64,000 nucleotides of DNA. Source: Thiotrichaceae bacterium (GTDB lineage Bacteria; Pseudomonadota; Gammaproteobacteria; Beggiatoales; Beggiatoaceae). The notes below the pieces were generated by a model that made no database searches, was not told where the DNA came from, and saw only the letters and a list, made by a program, of their open reading frames with translations. Location: NCBI GenBank assembly GCA_028688145.1, contig JAQTYU010000003.1:62001-126000 (forward strand), in the 5' to 3' direction. The position numbers and the translations under genes were made by a program. This document shows, piece by piece, positions 43,434 through 52,203 of this stretch; positions within the stretch are counted from its first letter, which is position 1, and every line of letters begins with the position of its first letter.

Positions 43434-46121
43434 ATGAGCCAACAACCCTACATCGGCTTACGCCCTTTTGAACGTGATGAAACCGATATTTTTTTCGGGC
43501 GTGAAACGCATACTGATGAATTAATTAGCCGTTTGGGCAAGCACCATTTTTTAGCGGTGGTTGGGGTTTCGGGCTGTGGCAAATCGTCTTTAGTGAAAAC
43601 AGGCTTGATTGCTGGCTTGGAAGCGGGTTATTTGGCGACGGTGGGCACGCATTGGCGGGTGGTGGAAATGCGCCCCAGTCATCAGCCATTTCAAGCTTTG
43701 GCAGAGAGATTATTTTCAGAATTAGAACATGAGTTAGGTTCTGATTATACAGCAGAAAGTTTACAGCAGGCTTTGCGACAAGGTTCCTTAAGTTTGCATG
43801 AGTTATTAGCGCAATATCCGCTCCCCAATAATGCACAATTATTGATTGTGTGCGACCAGTTTGAAGAAATTTTCCGCTATTTTCAGCAAGGTGCAGTCGC
43901 TGAAGCCCGTAATTTTGTGAGTTTGTTATTAGCCAGCAGTAAAGCTTATCCTTTAGCCGCAGGTGTGGTTTCGCATTCGATTTATGTGGTCATTACCATG
44001 CGTTCTGATTTTTTGGGCGATTGCGCCCAGTTTGCGGGCTTGGTCGAGGCGATTAATCAGGGTTTATATTTAACGCCGCGTTTGGATGTCGAGCAATTAC
44101 GAGCGGCGATTGAAGAGCCTGCCTTTGTGTTTGGGGGCGAAATTGAGGCGGCTTTAGTGACGCAATTATTGGAAGATGCCGAGAATAATCCAGACCAGTT
44201 GCCTTTGTTGCAACATGTGTTAATGCGTTTGTGGAATTTGGCGCAGGTGAATCAGACGGCTTTAAATACGCAGGCTTATGAGGCTTTGGGTGGTTTGAAA
44301 GCCGCGTTATCAAATCATGCAGATGAAGTTTATAACGCACTTTCTGAATCACAACAAGGGCTTGCTGAGGTTTTGTTTCGGGGTTTGACCGAGCGCGGTG
44401 ATGCCTTGCGTGATACGCGTCGCCCTTTGCAACTGGCGAAAATTGTGGAATTGGCGGGGGTGACGACTGCGGAAATGGTTGCGGTAATTGATGCGTTTCG
44501 ACAAGCGGATTGCTGTTTTTTAATGCCGCCGCTTGGGCTTGTGTTGCAAGATGAAACGGTGATTGATATTTCCCATGAAAGTTTAATTCGGCAATGGGAA
44601 CGTTTGAAAGACTGGGCGGCTGATGAGGCGGAGAGTGTTAAAACTTATCAGCGTTTGGAAGACCGCGCGCTGGAGTGGCAAAAACAGAAAGCAGGTTTAT
44701 TGCAATCGCCTGAGTTGGAAAACTTTCAACAATGGTGGCAGGTGAAACAGCCTTCGCCAGTGTGGGCGCAGCGTTATGGGGAACAATTTGCGGTTTCTTC
44801 GGCGTTTTTGCAGGAGAGCCAAAAAGCATGGCTTCAAGAACAAGAGCGTGCAGAGAAAGAAAAACAACGAGCGGAAGAGCAGGCTAAATTAGTTGTTCAA
44901 CAAAAAGAACTGGCATTAGAAGTTATTAGTCAATTTACTTATGAAATCCCAGAAAAATTGGCTAAAATTCCTCAAACTGCAAAATTAACGGCTGAGATTT
45001 TAGAATATAACATTCAAGCTTTAGATAAAATTTACGCGCTGAATCCAAATGATAGTAATGCACAACGAGAAAGAGCTGTTAATTACAGTAATGTGGGTAA
45101 TCTTTATTTAGACATATTAGGCAATGTGAATAAAGCCTTAGACTATTATCAACAAAGTTCCAAATTATTACAGCAACTGGTGACACAAGACCCGAATAAT
45201 GCTCAAGCACTCAGAGATGTTTCGATTAGTTTCAATAAGCTAGGCGATATTTATTTACAACTGAATCAAACCGAAAAAGCCTTAGACTATTATCAACAAG
45301 CTTTAAAAATCCGTCAGCAAGGGGTGAAACAAGACCCGAATAATGCTCAAGCACTCAGAGATGTGTCGATTAGCTTTGAAAACCTAGGCGATATTTATTT
45401 ACAACTGAATCAAACCGATAAAGCCTTAGATTATTATCAACAAGATTTAAAAATCAGTCAGCAAGGGGTGACACAAGACCCGAATAATACTCAAGCACTC
45501 AGAGATGTATCGGTTAGCTTCAATAATCTAGGTAATATTTATTTACAACTGAATCAAACTGAAAAAGCCTTAGACTATTACCAACAAAGCTCCAAATTAT
45601 TACAGCAACTGGTAACACAAGACCCGAATAATGCTCAAGCACTCAGAGATGTATCGGTTAGCTTCAATAAGCTAGGCAATATTTATTTACAACTGAATCA
45701 AACCGATAAAGCCTTAGACTATTATCAACAAGATTTAAAAATCAGTCAGCAACGGGTGACACAAGACCCGAATAATGCTGAAGCACTCAGAGATGTGTCG
45801 ATTAGTTTCAATAAGCTAGGCAATATTTATTTACAACTGAATCAAACCGAAAAAGCCTTAGACTACTATCAACAAGCTTTAAAAATCCGTCAGCAAGGGG
45901 TGAAACAAGACCCGAATAATGCTCAAGCACTCAGAGATTTATTTGCTAGTTATGGGAAGTTAGGCTCATTTTATAAAAAGCAAAAACAGCACAAGGAAGC
46001 CCAAAAATATTTTGAACAAGCCTTACCAATTGCTGAAAAGTTAGCAGAAGACAAAATGAATTATCAAGCACAGCAAGATTTAAAAATACTGCAAGGTGAC
46101 TTGAAGTCACTGAAAGAATAA
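43434..46121 (+). CDS. nSTAND1-like NTPase with C-terminal TPR repeats
   Basis: 895 residues. N-terminal YIGLRPFERDETDIFFGRE, Walker A GVSGCGKSS (44-52) and Walker B LLIVCDQFEEIF (about 136-147) mark the novel-STAND-1 ATPase, followed by a winged-helix region (VIDISHESLIRQWERL) and a Glu/Lys/Gln-rich coiled coil (about 465-505). The C-terminus is a TPR array of 48-residue units, five of them nearly identical (586-825) plus divergent flanking units. STAND proteins with sensor repeats act in signalling, defence or cell death. No effector domain is fused, but a Uma2 nuclease lies directly upstream. Confidence 0.85.
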   Translation: MSQQPYIGLRPFERDETDIFFGRETHTDELISRLGKHHFLAVVGVSGCGKSSLVKTGLIAGLEAGYLATVGTHWRVVEMRPSHQPFQALAERLFSELEHELGSDYTAESLQQALRQGSLSLHELLAQYPLPNNAQLLIVCDQFEEIFRYFQQGAVAEARNFVSLLLASSKAYPLAAGVVSHSIYVVITMRSDFLGDCAQFAGLVEAINQGLYLTPRLDVEQLRAAIEEPAFVFGGEIEAALVTQLLEDAENNPDQLPLLQHVLMRLWNLAQVNQTALNTQAYEALGGLKAALSNHADEVYNALSESQQGLAEVLFRGLTERGDALRDTRRPLQLAKIVELAGVTTAEMVAVIDAFRQADCCFLMPPLGLVLQDETVIDISHESLIRQWERLKDWAADEAESVKTYQRLEDRALEWQKQKAGLLQSPELENFQQWWQVKQPSPVWAQRYGEQFAVSSAFLQESQKAWLQEQERAEKEKQRAEEQAKLVVQQKELALEVISQFTYEIPEKLAKIPQTAKLTAEILEYNIQALDKIYALNPNDSNAQRERAVNYSNVGNLYLDILGNVNKALDYYQQSSKLLQQLVTQDPNNAQALRDVSISFNKLGDIYLQLNQTEKALDYYQQALKIRQQGVKQDPNNAQALRDVSISFENLGDIYLQLNQTDKALDYYQQDLKISQQGVTQDPNNTQALRDVSVSFNNLGNIYLQLNQTEKALDYYQQSSKLLQQLVTQDPNNAQALRDVSVSFNKLGNIYLQLNQTDKALDYYQQDLKISQQRVTQDPNNAEALRDVSISFNKLGNIYLQLNQTEKALDYYQQALKIRQQGVKQDPNNAQALRDLFASYGKLGSFYKKQKQHKEAQKYFEQALPIAEKLAEDKMNYQAQQDLKILQGDLKSLKE
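45189..45908 (+). repeat. Five tandem 144-base repeats inside the STAND gene
   Basis: Each unit starts GACCCGAATAAT (45189, 45333, 45477, 45621, 45765), and a sixth, diverging one starts at 45909. Units differ by only a few bases, and two alternating types of the second half are seen (ALKIRQQGVKQ, DLKISQQ or SSKLLQQLVTQ). The pattern suggests recent duplication of blocks larger than one unit. Confidence 0.9.
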
Positions 46122-46149
46122 AAAACTCGCCCACGGTAAATGATGTTTT

Positions 46150-46244
46150 CACCCCCTTTGAAAAAGGGGGTAGGGGGGATTTAAAAATCTCAAAAGTTAC
46201 AGCGATTTTAAATCCCCCTCAATCCCCCTTTTTCAAAGGGGGAG
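46150..46244. repeat. Family B inverted pair
   Basis: Left arm CACCCCCTTTGAAAAAGGGG...GGGGGATTTAAA and right arm TTTAAATCCCCCTCAATCCC...TTTTTCAAAGGGGGAGG are inverted copies about 38 bases long. The layout equals that of the nested pair at 15299-15393. Confidence 0.75.
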
Positions 46245-46289
46245 GCTAAATCGATATTTAAGCTTATTTGTTTAGCACTGCCTCTTAAA

Positions 46290-46367
46290 GAAGCCCCCAA
46301 CCCCCTAAAGGGGGCTAAAGATTAAAGATTTAGTCTTTAAAAGTCCCCTTTAGGGGATTTAGGGGCT
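46290..46367. repeat. Family A palindromic element
   Basis: Complete copy: GAAGCCCCCAACCCCCTAAA to CCCTTTAGGGGATTTAGGGG. It follows the family B pair at 46150 after 45 bases, so the gap between the STAND and EamA genes is mostly repeat. Confidence 0.75.
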
Positions 46368-46479
46368 GGTTTTAATCTTTAAGGAGGCACAGGCTTAATT
46401 GATGACACACCCTAGCAATCATTGAAGCAAACCCGCATTCCTCGTATCCTAGACATCCATTCACGACCATTCTTACATC

Positions 46480-47373
46480 ATGCCAAAAGTTTCTCCCTAC
46501 CTATTGCTGGTGCTGACCACCTTTTTCTGGGCAGGCAATTTCGTCATCGGGCGTGCAGTCAATCCCTACATTCCCCCGATAGCCCTTTCTTTCTGGCGCA
46601 CCTTGCTGGGCTTAATCATTATTCTGCCCTTCGCCCTGCCCCATATCAAACAGCAATTTCACATCATGCGCCGCCATGCGGTGATTATTATCACCTTGGG
46701 CACTTTGGGCGTGGCAGGTTTCAACACCTTCGCCTATTTCGCATTGCAATCCACCACCGCCACCAACGCCGTGCTGCTGATGTCCACCACCCCGATTGTG
46801 ATTATTCTGATGTCTTTCATTGTATTGCGCCACACCATCAGCCTAATGCAATTTGTCGGAGTCATGATTTCACTGGCGGGCGTAGTCTTCATCGTCAGCC
46901 GAGGACATTTAGAAAATATTTTAGGTTTAAGCCTAAACCAAGGCGATTTATGGATGTTAGCGGCAGTGCTGGATTGGGCCTTATATTCCGTGCTGCTGCG
47001 CTGGAGACCCGCCGCCTTACATGGGCTGGCATTTCTCGGCGGCTTGGTGCTGGTTGGAACTTTGGCATTAACACCTTTATATTTATGGGAATTGCAACAC
47101 GGCACGCACTGGGAATTTTCCACACCCTCCGTGCTTGGCATTACCTACACCGCTATTTTTCCCTTATTAGTCGCTTATATTTTCTGGAATCGCGCCGTGC
47201 ATGAAGTCGGTGCAAACCGTGCAGGACAATTTTTACATTTATTGCCCGTCTTCGGTACGCTGTTTTCCACAATATTTTTAGGCGAAAAACTTTATAGTTA
47301 TCACTATATTGGCGTGGTATTGGTGTTCACAGGGATTTATTTTGCGACCTTGTGGCGGTCGTCGAAGGCGTGA
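46480..47373 (+). CDS. EamA/DMT family transporter
   Basis: 297 residues with ten predicted membrane helices in two EamA repeats; the first repeat carries FFWAGNFVIGRAV and the second FPLLVAYIFWNRAV. RhaT/YdcZ-type proteins export metabolites such as amino acids. The substrate cannot be told from sequence. The ATG at 46480 begins MPKVSPYLLLVLTTFFWAG, typical of the family. It stands alone between repeat-rich gaps; an overlapping frame at 46422-47204 has poor composition and is a shadow. Confidence 0.88.
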   Translation: MPKVSPYLLLVLTTFFWAGNFVIGRAVNPYIPPIALSFWRTLLGLIIILPFALPHIKQQFHIMRRHAVIIITLGTLGVAGFNTFAYFALQSTTATNAVLLMSTTPIVIILMSFIVLRHTISLMQFVGVMISLAGVVFIVSRGHLENILGLSLNQGDLWMLAAVLDWALYSVLLRWRPAALHGLAFLGGLVLVGTLALTPLYLWELQHGTHWEFSTPSVLGITYTAIFPLLVAYIFWNRAVHEVGANRAGQFLHLLPVFGTLFSTIFLGEKLYSYHYIGVVLVFTGIYFATLWRSSKA

Positions 47374-47400
47374 ATTGCACCCCTAAAGAGAACTTTTTTA

Positions 47401-47523
47401 ACCTCCCCCTTCAAAAAAGGGGGAATGAGGGAGATTTAAAAATCCTGACAGAAGCCCCCAACCCCCCTAAAGGGGGCGAAACATTTAAAGATAAAGATTT
47501 TTATTTTAAGTCCCCTTTAGGGG
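47401..47523. repeat. Family B half plus family A element
   Basis: A family B half (CCTCCCCCTTCAAAAAAGGG, 47401-47440) is followed by a family A copy (47451-47523) which breaks off at CCCTTTAGGGG, exactly where the inverted repeat of the decayed IS begins. Confidence 0.65.
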
Positions 47524-48205
47524 AGGGCTGCGTCAAAGATTTAAATCACGTTTTTAAATAAGCAGTTAAAGTAGATATTATTGTAACTCCCTCTTATACA
47601 AACACTTTGCTTAAGAGGGAGGACTGGCTAATCAGGCTTTCAACCCCTGCGTGCATCTTCATGATTCCTCACTCACAGAACTTACCCCTGCAAACCTCAA
47701 TAAGTTTAACCCAATACTCCGTAAAATACCCATCACCAAGGCTGAATTCGGTTTAGAGATTGCGCAGCTATCCTCTTTCAAAACATATAAGCATTCGCCT
47801 TCTCACTACTGAGCTATCACTCTTGACCTGCTTTTTCCCACGTGAACCTTCGCGATGGACTAAAATCAAACTACGTAAACCTGCCCATCCTTCCAAAGCT
47901 GAGACAGTCCACACTTTCACTCTGTAACTTATATGGCGACCGTGAGCTTTTTGTTGATAACTAAGAGTGTCTTGTGGTGCTTTGCAAAACGCGCCATCGC
48001 ATGGAAACTTGTATAACCACACATCATGCTCATTATCATGATAATGAGGGTAGGTGTCTGTTGATGACGAATACCTTTGCTCTGACGAGAATCGCTGAGT
48101 GTGGTTAAGTAGGGGATTAAACTATTCATCTCTTATCAGGATAATCAATTAGTTAAGGATTATCTATGTTATACCTAATCTTTAGCTTCTTTGACGCAGC
48201 CCTCC
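47522..48205 (-). mobile_element. Decayed ISAs1-family insertion sequence
   Basis: The inverted ends GGAGGGCTGCGTCAAAGA (47522-47539) and its exact complement (48188-48205) frame a 684-base segment, about half the length of a complete ISAs1 element. The minus strand inside encodes pieces of an ISAs1 transposase (see the pseudogene at 47768-48129). The element is an internally deleted, immobile copy; no target duplication was recognised. Confidence 0.65.
47768..48129 (-). pseudogene. ISAs1-family transposase, internally deleted and frameshifted
   Basis: The first part (from 48129) reads YLTTLSDSRQSKGIRHQQTP then IMIMSMMCGYTSFHAMARFA, the N-terminal domain of ISAs1 transposases. In another frame, the sequence continues KAHGRHISYRVKVWTVSALE and GWAGLRSLILVHREG, the C-terminal domain. 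The catalytic DDE middle part is missing between them, so the gene is dead. Confidence 0.7.
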
Positions 48206-48292
48206 TCTTACCAGGGCATAAAGGACATTGGGAGAACTGCTAAAGATAACCGTTTGTTCATTGAAGCCGTTTTGTATCGTTATCGTAAATGA
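48202..48292 (+). pseudogene. Fragment of IS5-family (DUF4096) transposase N-terminus
   Basis: LLPGHKG, one frameshift, then IGRTAKDNRLFIEAVLYRYR followed by a stop. This matches the opening helix of IS5-type transposases (the G-R-T-A-x-D-N-R-L-F motif). Nothing of the catalytic domain remains. It abuts the right end of the decayed ISAs1 copy. Confidence 0.6.
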
Positions 48293-48554
48293 CACAGAAT
48301 TTCCAGCAAGTGTCGAAACAAGTATGGACTTACCTGATAACATCTGAATATCTTCTATTTTAAACTCCTGAGCTATTTAGCACACCGACAAATTGTTCGT
48401 TTGTCTGAAATAACACCACGATAATTTCTAGGTGACTTTAAATTTTCTTTTTTATCTTCAATAAATTAACTATCGAATCCTGTGAAAAGTTGCTTTGGCG
48501 TGAAAAATGCTGAATTAAGATTAGCAGGTTCAACTTTAATTTTAGGGGATTATC

Positions 48555-49157
48555 ATGGAAAGTTTAGTGATTCAACCCTCTGCCACCGCACAATGGCACG
48601 CGCTTGTCGGTGAAGCAGAACAGGCTTGTGCAACTCGGTTGGGTGAAGAGTTGGAAAGTTATTTGGTGTTTTTGTTAATGCGTTATACCGACTCGCCCGA
48701 AATTGCCAACAGTGTGCTCGCGCTGGATTATTTACACAGCATGGAAGCGGTTGGGCATTTGCGCGAAACTCAATTACGCGAAGTGGGAGATAAGTGCTTG
48801 TTATATTCGGGCTTATTTCCAGCACGGGCAGAACGGCGGCGGGTCAACAGCAGTTATTATGTGAAGCTGGGGATGGGTGCGTATTCCGCCTTAGCCACTG
48901 CCTTGGCGCAATTGAAAGCGAAGCTTTTTGAGGATTTATCGCAACAATTTGTAAAACTGATGGATGTTTTACAAACCATGCGGGAATTGGGCAACGGCAA
49001 GCCCTGTTTACAGCCTTTGCAGGCAATGGAATTGTGGACAGAAACAGGCAGCGCACATGCTTTGCAAAACCTCGCGCAGTATACCAACGCAAGCCCCGTA
49101 CAAATCGCGCTGATTTCTAGCTCCACTTTACCCAAGAACAAAACTTATGCCCATTAA
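48555..49157 (+). CDS. Conserved hypothetical protein, helical, 200 residues
   Basis: I do not recognise a named domain. The protein looks all-helical, soluble, with no signal peptide. The region ESYLVFLLMRYTDSPEIANS followed by LALDYLHSMEAVGHLRE and LREVGDKCLLYSGLFP reads as a well-ordered, conserved core and not a spurious frame. The ATG at 48555 has a GGGGAT-type site. The two genes on either side, an IS-rich region and a convergent acyl-CoA synthetase, give no functional hint. Confidence 0.75.
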   Translation: MESLVIQPSATAQWHALVGEAEQACATRLGEELESYLVFLLMRYTDSPEIANSVLALDYLHSMEAVGHLRETQLREVGDKCLLYSGLFPARAERRRVNSSYYVKLGMGAYSALATALAQLKAKLFEDLSQQFVKLMDVLQTMRELGNGKPCLQPLQAMELWTETGSAHALQNLAQYTNASPVQIALISSSTLPKNKTYAH

Positions 49158-49216
49158 CAAATCAAGCTCTGGAAACTGAGTAAAATCATTGCCCAGTTTC
49201 CAGATTTCCAGTTTAA

Positions 49217-50857
49217 TTAACTGGCTTTAGCTTGTTCCCGCAATAAAAATTTCTGAATTTTCCCCGTCGAAGTTTTTGGCAACGAAGTGAAAATAATCTT
49301 ACGCGGCGTTTTGAAATGCGCCAATTGCGTGCGACAGAAAGCCATTAATTCTTCTTCAGTCACTTTAGCATTGTCTTTCAAAGTCACGAAAGCACAAGGT
49401 GTTTCGCCCCATTTTTCGTCAGGACGCGCCACCACGGCGGCTTCTAACACCTCAGGATGGCGATACAGCGCATCTTCGACTTCAATTGTGGAAATATTTT
49501 CCCCGCCCGAGATAATAATATCTTTGGAACGGTCTTTAATTTCAATGTAGCCGTCGGGATGACACACCGCCAAGTCGCCGCTGTGAAACCAATCGCCTGT
49601 GAAACATTCGTCGGTGGCAACGGGATTTTTCAAATAACCCATCATCACATTATTGCCGCGCATGAAAATTTCGCCCATAGTTTCGCCATCGTGCGGCACG
49701 GGGTCTAAATTCAGCGGATTGGCAACCATCAAACCTTCTAACATGTGATTGCGCACCCCTTGGCGGGCTTTGAGTTTGGATTGTGCGGTCGCATCCAATT
49801 CATCCCATTCATCATGCCATTCACACACCACGCTCGGGCCGTAAGTTTCAGTCAAACCATAAACATGAGTGAGTTTGAAGCCATTCTTTTCCATGCCTTC
49901 AATAATTGCGGCGGGCGGTGCAGCCCCTGCGATAAAGCCTTCCACGATATGGGTTTTAAGCGCACGCACTTCCGCAGGCGCATTCATTAACATGTTGTGC
50001 ACAATCGGTGCGCCGCAGAAATGGGTGACTTTTTCCGCTGCAATCACTTCGTAAATTTGGCGCACGTCAATGCGACGTAAACACACGTTCGTTCCAATCA
50101 CCGCCGCCATCGTCCACGGGAAACACCAGCCATTGCAATGAAACATTGGCAGCGTCCACAAATACACTGAATGTTTAGGCATACTCCAGCCTAAAATATT
50201 GCTGACTGCGTTCAGGTACGCGCCACGGTGATGATAAACCACGCCTTTGGGATTGCCAGTAGTGCCAGAAGTATAATTTAAAGTAATGGCTTTCCATTCA
50301 TCTTGGGGCATACTCCATTCAAATTCGGGGTCGCCTTCTAAAATGAAATCTTCATAGGTTTTTTCACCAAGCAGTTCGCCGCCACCCGTATATTCGGGAT
50401 CATCAACATCAATCACTAAAGGTTTACGACCTTGAGGCAGCATTTGCAGGGCGCGTTTCATCACCCCTGAAAATTCTTTATCGGTCAAAATCACTTTCGC
50501 TTCGCTGTGTTGCAGCATGAAGGCAATCGCTTCAGCGTCTAAACGGGTGTTTAAGGTATTTAAAATCGCCCCGAGCATGGGCACGCCGAAATGCGCTTCA
50601 TACATTGCGGGAATATTCGGCAACATTGCCGCCACGGTGTCACCGTCAACAATGCCACGACGGGTTAAAGCGGAGGCTAAACGACGGGCGCGTTCATAGG
50701 TTTCTGCCCAGCTCAAACGAATCTTGCCATGTACCACAGCGGTATGCTTGGGATAAACCGTGGCGGCTCGTTCTAAGAACGTCAGTGGGGATAAAGGAAC
50801 ATAGTTTGCGGGGGTTTTATTTAAACCTAAGGTGTAAGAATTATTTTGAGTGGTCAT
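49217..50857 (-). CDS. AMP-binding acyl-CoA synthetase
   Basis: 546 residues from ATG 50857 with GAGGAGGAA upstream. Adenylation motifs are intact: LNYTSGTTGNPKGVVYHH, HVYGLTETYG, the FHSGDLAVCHPDGYIEIKDR motif and the catalytic lysine in KTSTGKIQKFLLRE. The opening YVPLSPLTFLERAATVYP is typical of the medium-chain or methylthiopropionate-CoA ligase-like group (AlkK/DmdB-like). It activates an organic acid with ATP and CoA; the chain length cannot be fixed. It converges with the unknown 200-residue gene and has no beta-oxidation genes beside it. Confidence 0.9.
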   Translation of the reverse strand: MTTQNNSYTLGLNKTPANYVPLSPLTFLERAATVYPKHTAVVHGKIRLSWAETYERARRLASALTRRGIVDGDTVAAMLPNIPAMYEAHFGVPMLGAILNTLNTRLDAEAIAFMLQHSEAKVILTDKEFSGVMKRALQMLPQGRKPLVIDVDDPEYTGGGELLGEKTYEDFILEGDPEFEWSMPQDEWKAITLNYTSGTTGNPKGVVYHHRGAYLNAVSNILGWSMPKHSVYLWTLPMFHCNGWCFPWTMAAVIGTNVCLRRIDVRQIYEVIAAEKVTHFCGAPIVHNMLMNAPAEVRALKTHIVEGFIAGAAPPAAIIEGMEKNGFKLTHVYGLTETYGPSVVCEWHDEWDELDATAQSKLKARQGVRNHMLEGLMVANPLNLDPVPHDGETMGEIFMRGNNVMMGYLKNPVATDECFTGDWFHSGDLAVCHPDGYIEIKDRSKDIIISGGENISTIEVEDALYRHPEVLEAAVVARPDEKWGETPCAFVTLKDNAKVTEEELMAFCRTQLAHFKTPRKIIFTSLPKTSTGKIQKFLLREQAKAS

Positions 50858-51214
50858 TGTGATTCCTCCTCGGGAATGACTCTCTATTTTAATAGCGCGT
50901 ATTATCAACAGTATAAGTTTTTTGGTTCTGTTGAAGTTGCGGTTTTTGCCACGCCAAACCTGACTACGAGACTAGCAAGTTGAAACCTGCCTATATTTTC
51001 ACTTAAAAAGTAAGGTTTGACGGTGGTTTTATTATCCCAAAACTGCGGAATAAGGTCTTATTATGCGCCGTTTTCGGGTGTGATTACCAATAAAATTTCC
51101 GCTGGCTTGCCCTTTGACAAGGGCTATCAGACGGCATAATGTATAGCTAAAAAGGGTACGCAGAGTAATTTACTTGCTTACTAAAAGCTTGGCAACCATC
51201 CAAAGGACAATATT
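50858..51214. other. Divergent intergenic region with a candidate promoter
   Basis: About 350 bases without a gene. A TTGACA at 51114-51119 and CATAAT at 51135-51140 are 15 bases apart, a little short, and would drive the epimerase gene. The TTGACA overlaps a small hairpin GCCCTT-TGAC-AAGGGC (51109-51124). Upstream of the synthetase only the strong ribosome-binding site is clear. Confidence 0.4.
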
Positions 51215-52096
51215 ATGATTATGAACGATTTTATCGTGGGCTGTGGCTATGTCGGAAAACGTTTAGCGCAACACTGTTTGGAGATGGGTCATCAGGTTTA
51301 TGCCTTAAGTCGTTCCGAGAAAAGTAAACAACAGCTCACGGCTTTAGGTGTGATTCCCTTACAAGGCAATTTAGCTGAACCTGAAACCCTGCCCTTATTT
51401 ACCCACTTGCCTTACACACTGTTTTATTTCGCCCCGCCGCCGTTGTATGGCACACATGATGTGCATTTAAATAATTTCTTAGACACGCTTGATGCGCCGT
51501 ATTTACCGCAAAAAATCATTCTCATCAGCACCACAGGGGTTTATGGCGACTGCCAAGGGGCTTGGGTGGATGAAACTCAAAGCTTAAGTCCACAAACTGA
51601 CCGCGCCCGCCGCCGTGCTCATGCCGAACATATTGCACAAACGTGGGCAGATAAACATCAAATTCCTTTGGTAATTCTGCGGGTTGCGGGCATTTATGGG
51701 GCAGATCAATTACCACTACAACGTTTGCAACAAGGTTTTTCGGTGTTGGCGGAAGCAATTTCTCCATTCAGCAATCGTGTGCATGTCGTTGATTTAGTGC
51801 GGGTCTGTCTTGCCGCCGCAGAGCAAAAGGTGACAGGCATTTTCAATGTCAGCGATGGCAATCCCACCACCATGAGCGATTATTTTAACCAAGTGGCACG
51901 CATGTTTAATTTACCCTTGCCGCCTGTGATTGACCGCATGACGGCACATTTGCAATTCAGTGCGGAAATGTTGTCATATTTGGGGGAATCGCGGCGCATC
52001 GACAATCGAAAAATGCGGGAACAGTTAGGCATTGAGCCACTGTATCCCGATTTGGTGACAGGATTATTGCAGTGTCAGGAACGGCTGCAAAAATGA
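51215..52096 (+). CDS. NAD(P)-dependent epimerase/SDR family protein (YeeZ-like)
   Basis: 293 residues. The N-terminal IVGCGYVGKRLAQHCLEMGH is a Rossmann dinucleotide fold with GxGxxG-type loop, followed by ISTTGVYGDCQGAWVDE and VILRVAGIYGADQL. The typical YxxxK is altered: the catalytic part reads RRRAHAEHIAQ instead of a Tyr-Lys pair, as in the YeeZ group of atypical reductases. AAAGGA is seven bases before the ATG. Substrate unknown. Confidence 0.82.
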   Translation: MIMNDFIVGCGYVGKRLAQHCLEMGHQVYALSRSEKSKQQLTALGVIPLQGNLAEPETLPLFTHLPYTLFYFAPPPLYGTHDVHLNNFLDTLDAPYLPQKIILISTTGVYGDCQGAWVDETQSLSPQTDRARRRAHAEHIAQTWADKHQIPLVILRVAGIYGADQLPLQRLQQGFSVLAEAISPFSNRVHVVDLVRVCLAAAEQKVTGIFNVSDGNPTTMSDYFNQVARMFNLPLPPVIDRMTAHLQFSAEMLSYLGESRRIDNRKMREQLGIEPLYPDLVTGLLQCQERLQK

Positions 52097-52108
52097 GTTG
52101 AATCTTTC

Positions 52109-52150
52109 CCGTTCTCAAATGCTTGCGTCACTGCCATTAAGTTAAAGTTT
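52109..52150. repeat. Family D partial arm
   Basis: CGTTCTCAAATGCTTGCGTC then ACTGCCATTAAGTTAAAG: matches the outer arm of the family D element at 15230-15270. No second arm was found nearby, so it is a solo end. Confidence 0.5.
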
Positions 52151-52203
52151 TTAGGAGTTACGCATTTGAATTAATAACATATTAATTCAAATATCTTTAT
52201 CAA

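Noticed and set aside
45189-45908. Regular direct repeats considered as a CRISPR array
   Set aside because: The 144-base units are in-frame TPR-coding repeats without unique spacers.
46422-47204. Long open frame overlapping the EamA transporter in another frame
   Set aside because: It is rich in His and Arg with no domain, and the overlapping frame is a clear ten-helix transporter.
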